Origin: Roseateles_E sp005503085
GTDB taxonomy: Bacteria; Pseudomonadota; Gammaproteobacteria; Burkholderiales; Burkholderiaceae_C
Reading direction: 5' to 3'
NCBI RefSeq assembly: GCF_028462495.1
Contig: NZ_JAQOWX010000061.1
Location: forward strand, 1 to 33,736
Length of the DNA stretch: 33,736 nt
Shown here: in pieces, positions 15,313 to 23,746 of the stretch
Layout: each line of letters starts with the position of its first letter
Numbering within the stretch: position 1 is the stretch's first letter
Program-made: the position numbers and the translations under genes
The notes under the pieces: model-generated
Database searches by the model: none
The model's input: the letters and a program-made list of their open reading frames with translations, nothing else
Told to the model about the DNA's origin: nothing

Positions 15313-17585
15313 GCGGGGATCCCCAGCAGTTGACGCAGCAGAGGCAGGGCCAGTTCGGCGCGTGCCGGGTCCCAGCTCGGGGCCGCCGCTTCTGTGTTCT
15401 GTCGCCCGCTGCCACCCTCGGCCGCGCGTTCGCCCAGCTCGCGCCGTTCGCTGGCGCTGAAGCCGGAGAAGCTGCGCCGCACCAGGGGCAAGACCCCCTG
15501 GAAGTGCGCCTCGCTGAGCCCGGCCAGCCAGGCGTCCACCAGGCCCCAGACGGTGCTGTCGTGCAGCAGCACCAGGGCGTTGCGGTTCAGGAAGCCGTCC
15601 AGCCAGGCGGCGGCGCGGGCCGGCTCGCTGCCGCTGGACAGGTGCAGGGACAGGCCGGTGGCGACCTGCTCGGCCTCCCAGACCCCGGCATCCAGCAGCA
15701 GGCGCGTGGCCAGGCCTTGCAGCAGCTCATGGGCGCCTTGCTGTTGGGCCACCTGGGCCAGCGTACGCTGCCAGGCCTCGGTCTGCGCCTCGCTCTGGCG
15801 CAGCGCCACCGCGCCATGGGCGGCCAGCAGCGCTTCGCGCAGGGCCTCGGCGGCGCCCTCGTCGAGCGCACCGCAGGCCAGCGGCAGGGCCAGGGCGGCG
15901 CGCAAGATGAGGCCGTCCAGCACCTGGCTCACCAGGGCGGCATCGGTGCCGCGCACATTGCCGTAGCGGAACACCTGGGCCAGGGGCGCCAGTGCGCCCA
16001 GGAGCTGGCCGGCATCGCCGCTCAGCGCGGCACGGTTTTGCAGCGCCCGTGTGGCCGCGGCCACGGCCTCGGGCAGATCGGCCAGCAGGGCGGCGTCCAC
16101 CAGGCCCGCCAGCTCCGCCAGCTGGGCTGCCTCGGCGCAGCGCTGGGCCACGCGGGCGCTGGCGGCCCCGGCCAGGGTCTGGCCCCAGGGGCTGGCCTCG
16201 ATCAGGCGCAGCGCAAACTCGGGCTGCCATTGCAGGGTCCAGACCTCGTGGAAGCTGCCGCGCGCGCTGCGGCTCAGCCGGGCCAGCCGGCCCCAGGGCA
16301 GGTCCAGCAGGGTGAGGCGGTGCAGCAGCTGGCTGCGTGCCAGGTCATTGGCCTGGCGCAGATCCAGGTCCAGGGTTTTCTCCAAAGCCTCGGGCTTCAG
16401 GCGCAGCGTCTTCTGCGCCTGGGCCAGCTCGCGCTGCAGCGGCACGGTGGGCACATCGGCCGGCACGCTGCCCAGGCGGTCGCCCACCACCAGGGCGTCG
16501 GCAATGAAGCGGAGCTGGCTCTCGTCACCCAGGGTCAGCACGGCGCGGCAGGCCTCGTCCATCTCGGCCAGGCCGGGGGACGGGCGTTCGCGCAGCGCGG
16601 CCAGGCTTTCGGCCAGCCGGGTGGCCTCGATCAGGTGGGCGCTGGAGCAGTCCAGATCGCGTTCGCGCAGCAGCCGCGCCACCCGCGCCAACCAGCCCAC
16701 CGCGCGCGGCCGCTTGGCGGGGTCCTGGGCGCAATGCCACAGATGTTCATACCAGCCCGGTGCGGCAATGCCGGCACCGTAGCCGCTGGCACGGCTCAAA
16801 CGCTGGTAGGTCCAGGGCACCCAGGTGGATTGGACCTTGAGCTTGGGCGCGTCCTTGAGCCCGTCCTTGAGCAGGGCCTGGTCGGCCTTGGCCGTGGTCT
16901 TGGCCCGCAGCGCCGGCAGATGCCAGGCGCCGCAGACCACGGCGATGCGGGTGAAGCCGTCTTTCTGGGCTTGGCGCAGGCCCTGGCGCATCTGCGCCTC
17001 GCGCAGGGCTTCGCGTTGCGCCTCACGGGGGTCGGCGCCGCCGTGCACAGGGGCCTCGGCGCGCAGTGCGGTCATGGCCTCCTCGATGGCCGCAAACAGG
17101 GCCTCGCCATCGCCGCGCTCCTCCACCATATGGTTCCACCAGGCCTCGCCATCGGCATAGCCGGCCGCCTGGGCCAGCCAGCCCAGCGGGTCGGCGCTGC
17201 GGCCGTGCTCGGGCTCGCTGTCGGGCGCTGCGTCTGGGGCCTCTTCAGCAGCCTCGTCAGCGGCTGCCTTCTGCAGCGCCAGTGCCTGGGCCAGGGGCAG
17301 GTCGATGAAGCGGGCCGGCACGCCGGCCCCCAAGGCCCAGCGCAGCGCCTGCCACTCGGGCGAGAACTCGGCAAAGGGGTGGTAGACGGCCAGCCGTGGC
17401 TCTTCCGGGCAGTAGCTCAAGAGGGCCACCGGCGGCTGCATCTGCTCGTGCAGCAGAGCCGGCAGCAGGGCCTCGCCCTCGGGCGGGCCCTCGACCAGCA
17501 GGCAGTCGGGCTGCAGGGCTTGCAGCGCCTGCAAGAGGCTGTGCGCGCTGCCGGGGCCGTGGTGGCGGATGCCAAAGAAATGCAT
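15309..17585 (-). CDS. DUF5682 family protein with a TraB/TIKI-like N-terminal region
   Basis: A 758-residue soluble protein. It begins FFGIRHHGPGSAHS (H8, H9), then PDCLLVEGPPEG (E32), FIDLP (D95), and REAQMRQGLRQAQ followed by IAVVCGAWHLPAL (H222). The spacing and shape, with Gly-x-x-His near the N-terminus, Val-Glu-Gly, a Met-containing helix, then a strand ending in Gly-x-x-His, resemble the TraB/GumN/TIKI and erythromycin-esterase/ChaN superfamily. I therefore infer a hydrolase or metal-binding domain at about 1-240. The rest is helical, with no recognised motif. An acidic low-complexity insert lies at about 108-127. Start is ATG 12 bases after the MoxR stop; the stop overlaps the VWA start. 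Enzymatic activity is unproven. Confidence 0.82.
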   Translation of the reverse strand: MHFFGIRHHGPGSAHSLLQALQALQPDCLLVEGPPEGEALLPALLHEQMQPPVALLSYCPEEPRLAVYHPFAEFSPEWQALRWALGAGVPARFIDLPLAQALALQKAAADEAAEEAPDAAPDSEPEHGRSADPLGWLAQAAGYADGEAWWNHMVEERGDGEALFAAIEEAMTALRAEAPVHGGADPREAQREALREAQMRQGLRQAQKDGFTRIAVVCGAWHLPALRAKTTAKADQALLKDGLKDAPKLKVQSTWVPWTYQRLSRASGYGAGIAAPGWYEHLWHCAQDPAKRPRAVGWLARVARLLRERDLDCSSAHLIEATRLAESLAALRERPSPGLAEMDEACRAVLTLGDESQLRFIADALVVGDRLGSVPADVPTVPLQRELAQAQKTLRLKPEALEKTLDLDLRQANDLARSQLLHRLTLLDLPWGRLARLSRSARGSFHEVWTLQWQPEFALRLIEASPWGQTLAGAASARVAQRCAEAAQLAELAGLVDAALLADLPEAVAAATRALQNRAALSGDAGQLLGALAPLAQVFRYGNVRGTDAALVSQVLDGLILRAALALPLACGALDEGAAEALREALLAAHGAVALRQSEAQTEAWQRTLAQVAQQQGAHELLQGLATRLLLDAGVWEAEQVATGLSLHLSSGSEPARAAAWLDGFLNRNALVLLHDSTVWGLVDAWLAGLSEAHFQGVLPLVRRSFSGFSASERRELGERAAEGGSGRQNTEAAAPSWDPARAELALPLLRQLLGIPA

Positions 17586-17597
17586 GAGGCGCCTGTC

Positions 17598-18692
17598 TCA
17601 GCCTTGCAGATCGCGGCAGGCGCGGTACAGATCTTTCCAGTCGCTGCGCTCCTTGACGACGGTCTCCAGGTATTCGTTCCAGACCAGCTGGTCCTGCACC
17701 GGGTCCTTGACCACGGCGCCGATCAGGCCGGCGGCCAGATCATGCGGGCGCAGCACGCCGTCACCGAAGTGGCCGGCCAGGGCCAGGCCGCTGTTGATCA
17801 CCGAGATCGCCTCGGCGCTGCTGAGCGTGGCGCTGGGGGACTTGAGCTGGGTCTTGCCGTCTTCGGTCTTGCCATTGCGCAGCTCACGGAAGATCTGCAC
17901 CAGGCGCCGCACCTCCTTGAGCGCCGGCGGCTCGGCTGGCAGCTGCAGCGAGCGGCCCATCTCGGCCACCCGCTTGACGACGATGGCCACCTCCTCGTCC
18001 TCGCTGGCCGGCACCGGCAGCACCACGGTGTTGAAGCGCCGCTTCAGGGCCGAGGACAGCTCGTTGACGCCCTTGTCCCGGTTGTTGGCCGTGGCGATCA
18101 CGCTGAAGCCACGCACCGCCTGCACCTCGCTGCCCAGCTCGGGGATGGGCAGGGTCTTCTCGGACAAGACGGTGATCAGGCTGTCCTGCACATCGGCGGG
18201 GATGCGGGTCAGCTCTTCGACGCGCGCGATCTTGCCGTGGCGCATGGCCTGCATCAGCGGGCTGGGCACCAGGGCCGCCTGCGAGGGGCCGTGGGCCAGC
18301 AGCTGCGCATAGTTCCAGCCGTAGCGCAGCTGCTCTTCGCTGGTGCCGGCCGTGCCCTGGATCAGCAGGGTGGAGTCGCCGCTGATGGCGGCGGCCAGAT
18401 GCTCGGAGACCCAGCTCTTGGCCGTGCCGGGCACACCGTAGAGCAGCAGCGCGCGGTCGGTGGCCAGCGTGGCCACGGCCACCTCCATCAGGCGCGCACT
18501 GCCGATGTATTTGGGGCTGATCTCGAAACCGTTGTCCAGCGTGCCGCCCATCAGATAGCGCAGCACGGCCCATGGGGAGAGCGCCCAGTTCTCGGGGCGC
18601 TGACGCGTGTCCTGGCGGCTCAGCTCGGCCAGCTCTTCGGCGAACTGCGTCTCGGCATGCTGGCGCAGCACGGGGGTGGTGTTGGCGTTCAT
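17598..18692 (-). CDS. MoxR-family AAA+ ATPase
   Basis: A 364-residue cytosolic ATPase. Walker A is GVPGTAKS (86-93, K92). The Walker B position reads KIARVEELTR (154-163), with Glu-Glu (159-160) where Asp-Glu is usual. Sensor 1 is IATANNRDKG (N203/N204), and the arginine-finger region is LKRRFNTVVLPVP. The GTAGTSEEQLRYGWNY segment is characteristic of the MoxR subgroup next to DUF5682 and VWA genes. It probably forms a hexamer that remodels a client together with the VWA protein. Start chosen at MNANTTPVLRQ, where ATG overlaps the DUF5691 stop (ATGA, 18689-18692); the longer open frame would overlap that gene. Third gene of the cassette. Client unknown. Confidence 0.9.
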   Translation of the reverse strand: MNANTTPVLRQHAETQFAEELAELSRQDTRQRPENWALSPWAVLRYLMGGTLDNGFEISPKYIGSARLMEVAVATLATDRALLLYGVPGTAKSWVSEHLAAAISGDSTLLIQGTAGTSEEQLRYGWNYAQLLAHGPSQAALVPSPLMQAMRHGKIARVEELTRIPADVQDSLITVLSEKTLPIPELGSEVQAVRGFSVIATANNRDKGVNELSSALKRRFNTVVLPVPASEDEEVAIVVKRVAEMGRSLQLPAEPPALKEVRRLVQIFRELRNGKTEDGKTQLKSPSATLSSAEAISVINSGLALAGHFGDGVLRPHDLAAGLIGAVVKDPVQDQLVWNEYLETVVKERSDWKDLYRACRDLQG

Positions 18693-20346
18693 GGGGGTGT
18701 CGGTGTGGCGGAGGTCGAAGAATGAAAAAGGGCCTGACGCAGTTGCAGCAGTCGCTCCCAGCTGGCCAGCAGATCGCTCAAGCCGCCGGCCTCGTCCGCG
18801 CTGCGTGGCCAGGGCGGCAGCAGGTCCAGCGAGCGGGGGTGGAGCAAGCACAGCAACTCGGTCAGGTGAAAGCGCAGCGAGGCGTCGTGCATCAGCGCAC
18901 CGGCGGTGATGCTGTGTGCCAGCTGGGTGGCCAACGCCTGTGACAGCGCCGGGCTCAGTACCTGCCCGGGGGCCGAGTTGGCACGCAAGTCCTGCATGGC
19001 CGGGATCAAGGCTGCCGCACCCTGCTCGCCGAGTCGGCGCAGCCAGTGGCGTTCGCGCAGCTCGGCCGGCAGTGCGCGCATCAGTTGATGGTCGCTCACA
19101 TGCAGAAGCTCATGAGGCCAGCGCGCCAGCAAGGCATCGCACCAGGCCGCCTCGGGCGCGGCCAGCAAGGCCTCGTGCCACCCGCGCAGCAAGGCCTCCT
19201 GCCAGTCGGTGCCGGCCGCCCAGGCCAGCAGGGCCGGCGGGTCCATGGCCAGCTGCTCGGTCCACCAGCGCAGCGGGATCTGGCCGACCAGCTGGCAGAG
19301 CCACCAGCCCCGCTCGCCCAGCGTGTCGTGGCGCGGTCGCTCGGCCAGGTCGCCGGCCCAGGCGGGATCGGCCTGGGCTGGCGCATCGACCAGCCAGCGA
19401 TCCGCTCCCAGCAAGCGGCGCTGCCGCGTCAGCAGGCTCGCGACGCAGGCCTGCGCCCGATGCGCCCGCGCGCTGTCTGGCAGGCTCCGCAGCATGGCCT
19501 GGGCCTGCTGACGCACCTCGCGGCTGCGGTCGGCGCACAGCCGCTCCAGCAGGGCTTCATCCTCCGGCCCCAGGCCGGTGGCCAGGGCCCCGAGCAAGTC
19601 GGCGCGCTCCTTGGCCGGCAGCGCGGGCAGGACCTGTTCCAGCTCGGTCCGTCCCGCCGCTGGGTCGCGTTGACGCAGGCGCTGCAGCCAGGCGCAGCGC
19701 TGGGCCAGGCTGCCCTCGCTCCACTGGCTGGGGTCGTCGGCATCGGCGCCGGCCACACCGGCCGCCCAGGCCCAGTCTGCGTGCTGGGCCGCCAGCCACA
19801 GGCCGCGTGCACCCAGCACCGGCAGCAGCGGCGCACGCAGCGCCAACGAGCGCCGGCCGGCCTCCAGTGCCTGGGGCAGCAGACCATGCGGCAGGCGCAA
19901 GCCCAGGGCGGCCAGGCGCAGCAAGGCCTCGTGCTGCAGCTGGGCCGGGCCTTCTTGCAAGACCCAGCCCAGGCCCTCGTTCAGCGGGCCGGGCGGTGGC
20001 GCCGACAAGCGTTCGGCAGGCGCGGCCGCCGGCAAGCCCTGCGCGGGCTCAAGCCCGCGTGCCCCGGCCAGGCCGCAGGCCGCCAGCACGGCGGCGCTGC
20101 GCAGNNNNNNNNNNNNNNNNNNNNNNNNNNNNNNNNNNNNNNNNNNNNNNNNNNNNNNNNNNNNNNNNNNNNNNNNNNNNNNNNNNNNNNNNNNNNNNNN
20201 NNNNNNNNNNNNNNNNNNNNNNNNNNNNNNNNNNNNGCGCCGATCGCGCCCGGCCAGGCGGCGCCATCCGGCGGGGCTTGGCGCTGCGTACCCACCATGG
20301 CGGCGGGCAGCAAGGGCGCCCAAGCGCTGCTGCTGCCCTTGCTCAT
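18689..20346 (-). CDS. DUF5691 family helical protein, interrupted by an assembly gap
   Basis: The N-terminus is MSKGSSSAWAPLLPAAMVGTQRQAPP, in a different frame from the long downstream part. After a run of 132 N (20105-20236) it continues in the 18689 frame as LRSAAVLAACGLAG through a Leu/Ala/Trp-rich helical protein of 471 further residues. The 110 coding bases before the gap and 1416 after it do not give a whole number of codons with 132 N, so the gap size is only an estimate. The helical repeats (for example LLERLCADRSREVRQQAQAMLRSLP) look like HEAT-type solenoid segments. The start codon overlaps the SWIM stop (ATGA, 20343-20346) and the stop overlaps the MoxR start. Recognised as DUF5691 by context and N-terminal pattern. 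Function unknown; a scaffold role is inferred. Confidence 0.78.
20105..20236. other. Assembly gap (132 N) inside the DUF5691 gene
   Basis: A run of N of fixed sequence content. The reading frame on its two sides disagrees by one base, so the true gap is probably not 132 bases (for example 130 or 133). About 44 residues of the DUF5691 protein are unknown. Confidence 0.97.
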
Positions 20347-21677
20347 GACGCGGCTCCAAGCAGCCAGAGTGGGGCGGGCGCCGCCGGGTTCCAGACGCTC
20401 AGCGGGCGCAGCGTGCGGCCATCCCACTCGCCCATCAGACCCAGCGGCGCCCCGCCCTGCAAGGCCAGCAGCTGCCAGGCCTGGGTGTCGGGAATGGCGG
20501 CAGGCAAGACCTGGCCCTCGCAGGCGATCTGCCAATGCGTGCCCGCGCGCAGCAGCACGGCCTTGCTCAACACCATGGGTTGCAAGGGCAGCCAGGGGCT
20601 GGCGGCCACGCGCTCGGCCAGGACCTGCCACTCCTGCCTCAGTTCGGTGGCAGGCCAGCGAGCCACGCCTTCCTGCACCGGGCTCTCGATGCACAGCGCT
20701 CGCAGCCCGGCGCTGCCGGGATAGAACGCCAGGACGGCGCGCTGCCGGCTACCCACCAGCCAGGCCTGTTCAAAACCGCGGCCGGCGAAGGCATGGTCCA
20801 GCAGCAGGGCGCGCCGACCCGTGGACTCGCCCTGCAGCCAGACGCGCCGCTCCGTCAGCCGGTCCTCACGCTCCTCGCTGAAGGACGCCAGCACGGTCCA
20901 GGCATCGTCCACCCGCTCGCCACTGGCCAGAACATCGGCCCGCTCCAACGGCCAACCGAGCAGCTGGCGCAGCTCCGCCTGCATGGCGGGGGCCAGGTCT
21001 TGCCGCCGGGCCAGAGCCTCGCAGGCCAGCTGCAGCAGACCCAGGCGTGCCAGCGTGCGCTCGGGCCAGTCCGCACCCTGGTGCACACCGGCGGCGGCCT
21101 CGCGCAGGCGCTGGGCTAGGCCGGGGGCCTGGGCGTCGACCAGGCGGGCCGCCATGCTCTGCCAGGTCTTCAAGGCCTCGGTGTTCAGCGCCCCCATTCC
21201 CTGGTTCAGCTGGTCGGCCAGCCAGCGCTGCAGGTCCTGGCCGGCCAATGCGATCCGTTCCCAGCGCTGTGCCTCGCGCTGGGCGGCGGCCTCGGGGTTC
21301 GCCGCCGGTGCAGGTGCGCTGGCCTGGACTTCCTTTTTCTGCACCTTGTCGGCGCGGGCCTCCAGCCATTCGCTGACCCAGGCCGGCGGCTCGCTGGCGG
21401 CGCTGAACAGCGGGGCGTTCTGCACATGCAGCATCAGCAGGGCCAGGCCATGCTTGCAGGGGAATTTGCGGCTGGGGCAGCTGCAGCGGAAGGCGGGCCC
21501 GGACAGATCGACCTGGGTTTGATACGGCTTGGCGCCACTGCCCTTGCACTCGCCCCACAGCGCGCGCGGGCTGGCGCCCAGCAGCGGCCAGCCGCCTGGC
21601 GCCTGCAGGCCGCGCGCGGCCTTGGCCGAGGACTCGTCCGGTGCGAGGGCCAGGACCCCCTCCATGCTCAGCGTCAT
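20343..21677 (-). CDS. SWIM zinc-finger protein, first gene of the MoxR cassette
   Basis: A 444-residue soluble protein. The SWIM motif is FRCSCPSRKFPCKHGLAL, with C65, C67, C74 and H76 (CxC-x6-CxH), which binds zinc and is expected to contact DNA or protein. Upstream of it are GLQAPGGWPLLGASPRALWGECKGSGAKPYQTQVDLSG, typical of SWIM proteins beside DUF5691. The remainder is helical with a beta-rich end (GEWDGRTLRPLSVW). Start chosen at MTLSMEGVLALAPDESS, where GGGAGAGG lies upstream; longer open frames run into the divergent promoter region and lack support. It leads a five-gene operon and overlaps DUF5691 by four bases. SWIM proteins of this cassette have no assigned function. Confidence 0.87.
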   Translation of the reverse strand: MTLSMEGVLALAPDESSAKAARGLQAPGGWPLLGASPRALWGECKGSGAKPYQTQVDLSGPAFRCSCPSRKFPCKHGLALLMLHVQNAPLFSAASEPPAWVSEWLEARADKVQKKEVQASAPAPAANPEAAAQREAQRWERIALAGQDLQRWLADQLNQGMGALNTEALKTWQSMAARLVDAQAPGLAQRLREAAAGVHQGADWPERTLARLGLLQLACEALARRQDLAPAMQAELRQLLGWPLERADVLASGERVDDAWTVLASFSEEREDRLTERRVWLQGESTGRRALLLDHAFAGRGFEQAWLVGSRQRAVLAFYPGSAGLRALCIESPVQEGVARWPATELRQEWQVLAERVAASPWLPLQPMVLSKAVLLRAGTHWQIACEGQVLPAAIPDTQAWQLLALQGGAPLGLMGEWDGRTLRPLSVWNPAAPAPLWLLGAAS

Positions 21678-21722
21678 GCTGGGCCTCTCCCTGCTTGCTT
21701 GTTGTCCAAGTTTTATGGGGCG

Positions 21723-21788
21723 CAGTCTACGGCATGCGCCGCCCGGGTTTGCCCCTGCATCCCAAGCTGGTGCGCCGGGCGTAGACTG
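21723..21788. promoter_or_regulatory. Inverted 9-bp repeats with back-to-back TAGACT boxes between divergent operons
   Basis: CAGTCTACG (21723-21731) and CGTAGACTG (21780-21788) are perfect reverse complements 48 bases apart. Each contains TAGACT, a plausible -10 box, one pointing left to the SWIM cassette and one pointing right to the FAD/ferredoxin gene. The predicted start sites would leave leaders of about 40 and 68 bases. No strong -35 boxes are seen, so these may instead be paired operators. Confidence 0.35.
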
Positions 21789-21861
21789 GCTCGAGGAGTG
21801 AGGCACCGATCTGGCGCGAGTTCGCCCTGTTCTGGACGGTGGGCCCTGCTCGCTTAGCCCC

Positions 21862-23664
21862 ATGCAGGAGGTCAGCCAGGTGCAGCCCAGCGACATCGCC
21901 GATCCGGCCTATTTCCACAAGGTCGTCGACTGCCAGTGGGCCTGTCCGGCCCACACCCCCGTCCCCGAGTACATCCGCCTGATTGCCCAGGGCCGCTATG
22001 ACGAGGCCTATCTGGTCAACTGGGTGTCCAACGTCTTCCCGGGCGTGCTGGGCCGCACCTGCGACCGGCCCTGCGAGCCGGCTTGCCGGCGCGGGCGGGG
22101 GGAAGAGGCGAACGCACAAAAGCCGGAGGCGGTGGCGATCTGCCGGCTCAAGCGTGTCGCGGCGGACAACAAGAGCGAGGAGCTGCGCGCGATGCTGCCG
22201 CAGCCGCTGCCGCGCAATGGTAAGAAGGTCGCCTGCGTCGGTGCCGGCCCGGCGTCGCTGACGGTGGCGCGAGATCTGGCGACACAGGGCTATGCGGTGA
22301 CGGTGTTCGACGGCGAGGCCAAGGCGGGCGGCTTCATCCGCACGCAGATTCCGCGCTTTCGCCTGCCCGAGAGCGTGATCGACGAGGAGTGCGGGTTCGT
22401 CCTGGGCCTGGGCGTCGAGCTGCGCGCCGGCCAGCGCATTGCGTCGATGAAGGCGCTGCTGGCCGAGGGCTATGACGCGGTGTTTGTCGGCAGCGGTGCT
22501 CCGCGTGGGCGAGACCTGAGCCTGCCGGGCCGGCAGGAGGCTGCCGCTGACATCCATATCGGCATCGACTGGCTGGCCTCCGTGTCCTTCGGCCATGTCA
22601 CGGCCGTCAAGCCGCGCGTCATCGTGCTGGGCGGCGGCAATACCGCGATGGACTGCTGCCGCTCGGCCCGCCGGCTGGGGGCCGAGTCCGTCACGGTGGC
22701 GGTGCGCAGCGGCTATGCGCAGATGAAGGCCTCGCCCTGGGAGAAGGAGGATGCGCAGCACGAGGGCATCCCGATACTGGACTTCCATCAGCCGCTGGCC
22801 TTCGAGCATGACGGCGCGGGCCGGCTGACCGGCATGCGCTTCAAGCGGGTGCAGCAAGGCGACGAGATTGTGATCCCCTGCGACGAGGTGCTGTTGGCCG
22901 TGGGCCAGGAGAACGCCTTCCCCTGGATAGAGCGCGATGCGGGCATAGACTTCAACGGGCAGGGGCTGCCGGTGCTGGACGCGATCAGCCACCAGTCCAG
23001 CCTGCCCCAGGTCTTCTTCGGTGGCGACGCCGCCTTCGGGCCCAAGAACATCATCTGGGCGGTGGCCCACGGCCATGAGGCGGCGGTGTCTATCGACCGC
23101 TTTCTGCATGCCGAGCCGGTGAGCAGGCGGCCGGCGCCGCATGTCAATCTGCTGTCGCAGAAGATGGGCATCCATGAGTGGAGCTACGACAACAACCCCT
23201 CCAACGACATGCGCAACAAGGTGCCCTGGACTGCGGCCGACAAGGCGCTGGCCAGCATCCGGGTGGAGGTGGAGCTGGGCTTCGATGCCGCCACCGCCTT
23301 CAAGGAGGCGCAGCGCTGCCTGAACTGCGATGTGCAGACAGTGTTCAGCGACAAGCTCTGCATCGAGTGCGATGCCTGCGTGGACATCTGCCCGACGGAC
23401 TGCATCACGTTTACCGAAAACGGCGAGGAGGCCGGGTTGCGCCAGCGGCTCAAGGCACCGGCGCTGAACCTGAGCCAGGAGCTGGATGTCAGCGGCGCCT
23501 TGAAGACGGCCCGCGGGATGTTCAAGGACGAAGACGTCTGCCTGCATTGCGGCCTGTGCGCCGAGCGCTGCCCGACCGGGGCCTGGGATATGCAGAAGTT
23601 CCTGCTGCTGACGACCAAGGCGGGACCGGGCTGCCGGGATCTCGCGATCAGGAGAAGCGCATGA
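21862..23664 (+). CDS. GltD-like FAD/NAD(P)H oxidoreductase with a C-terminal ferredoxin domain
   Basis: A 600-residue cytosolic flavoprotein. The N-terminal helical Fe-S domain has C24, C28, C67, C71 and C75. An FAD-binding motif VACVGAGPASL (around 127) and a second nucleotide site VIVLGGGNTAMD (about 254-265) form the pyridine-nucleotide oxidoreductase core seen in glutamate synthase small subunit and dihydropyrimidine dehydrogenase. The C-terminus has two [4Fe-4S] ferredoxin motifs, CIECDACVDICPTDC and CLHCGLCAERCPTG. It probably moves electrons between NAD(P)H and the KorAB enzyme encoded next. Family position is firm; direction and partner are inferred from the neighbours. No clear ribosome binding site lies before the ATG. 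Confidence 0.88.
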   Translation: MQEVSQVQPSDIADPAYFHKVVDCQWACPAHTPVPEYIRLIAQGRYDEAYLVNWVSNVFPGVLGRTCDRPCEPACRRGRGEEANAQKPEAVAICRLKRVAADNKSEELRAMLPQPLPRNGKKVACVGAGPASLTVARDLATQGYAVTVFDGEAKAGGFIRTQIPRFRLPESVIDEECGFVLGLGVELRAGQRIASMKALLAEGYDAVFVGSGAPRGRDLSLPGRQEAAADIHIGIDWLASVSFGHVTAVKPRVIVLGGGNTAMDCCRSARRLGAESVTVAVRSGYAQMKASPWEKEDAQHEGIPILDFHQPLAFEHDGAGRLTGMRFKRVQQGDEIVIPCDEVLLAVGQENAFPWIERDAGIDFNGQGLPVLDAISHQSSLPQVFFGGDAAFGPKNIIWAVAHGHEAAVSIDRFLHAEPVSRRPAPHVNLLSQKMGIHEWSYDNNPSNDMRNKVPWTAADKALASIRVEVELGFDAATAFKEAQRCLNCDVQTVFSDKLCIECDACVDICPTDCITFTENGEEAGLRQRLKAPALNLSQELDVSGALKTARGMFKDEDVCLHCGLCAERCPTGAWDMQKFLLLTTKAGPGCRDLAIRRSA

Positions 23665-23685
23665 GGGCCGCCGCGCCGGGCCGCC

Positions 23686-23721
23686 CCAAGCAAGGCCCGA
23701 CCCTCTCGGAGGGTCGCTTGG
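23686..23721. repeat. GC-rich hairpin with TCG loop
   Basis: GACCCTC-TCG-GAGGGTC (23699-23715) is a perfect 7-base stem. CCAAGC (23686-23691) and GCTTGG (23716-23721) extend it with a 7-base bulge on the left. It lies between the FAD/ferredoxin gene and korA. A similar TCG-loop hairpin sits at 28682-28696, so it looks like a dispersed extragenic element rather than a simple terminator. Confidence 0.6.
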
Positions 23722-23746
23722 CGTACTCGGCAAGCGGGGTGTCCAG

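Noticed and set aside
15294..18725. Very long plus-strand open frame (1143 codons) antisense to the VWA, DUF5682 and MoxR genes
   Set aside because: A shadow of GC-rich coding on the other strand: low-complexity Gln/Gly/Ala-rich translation with no motifs, while the minus strand has three recognisable proteins.
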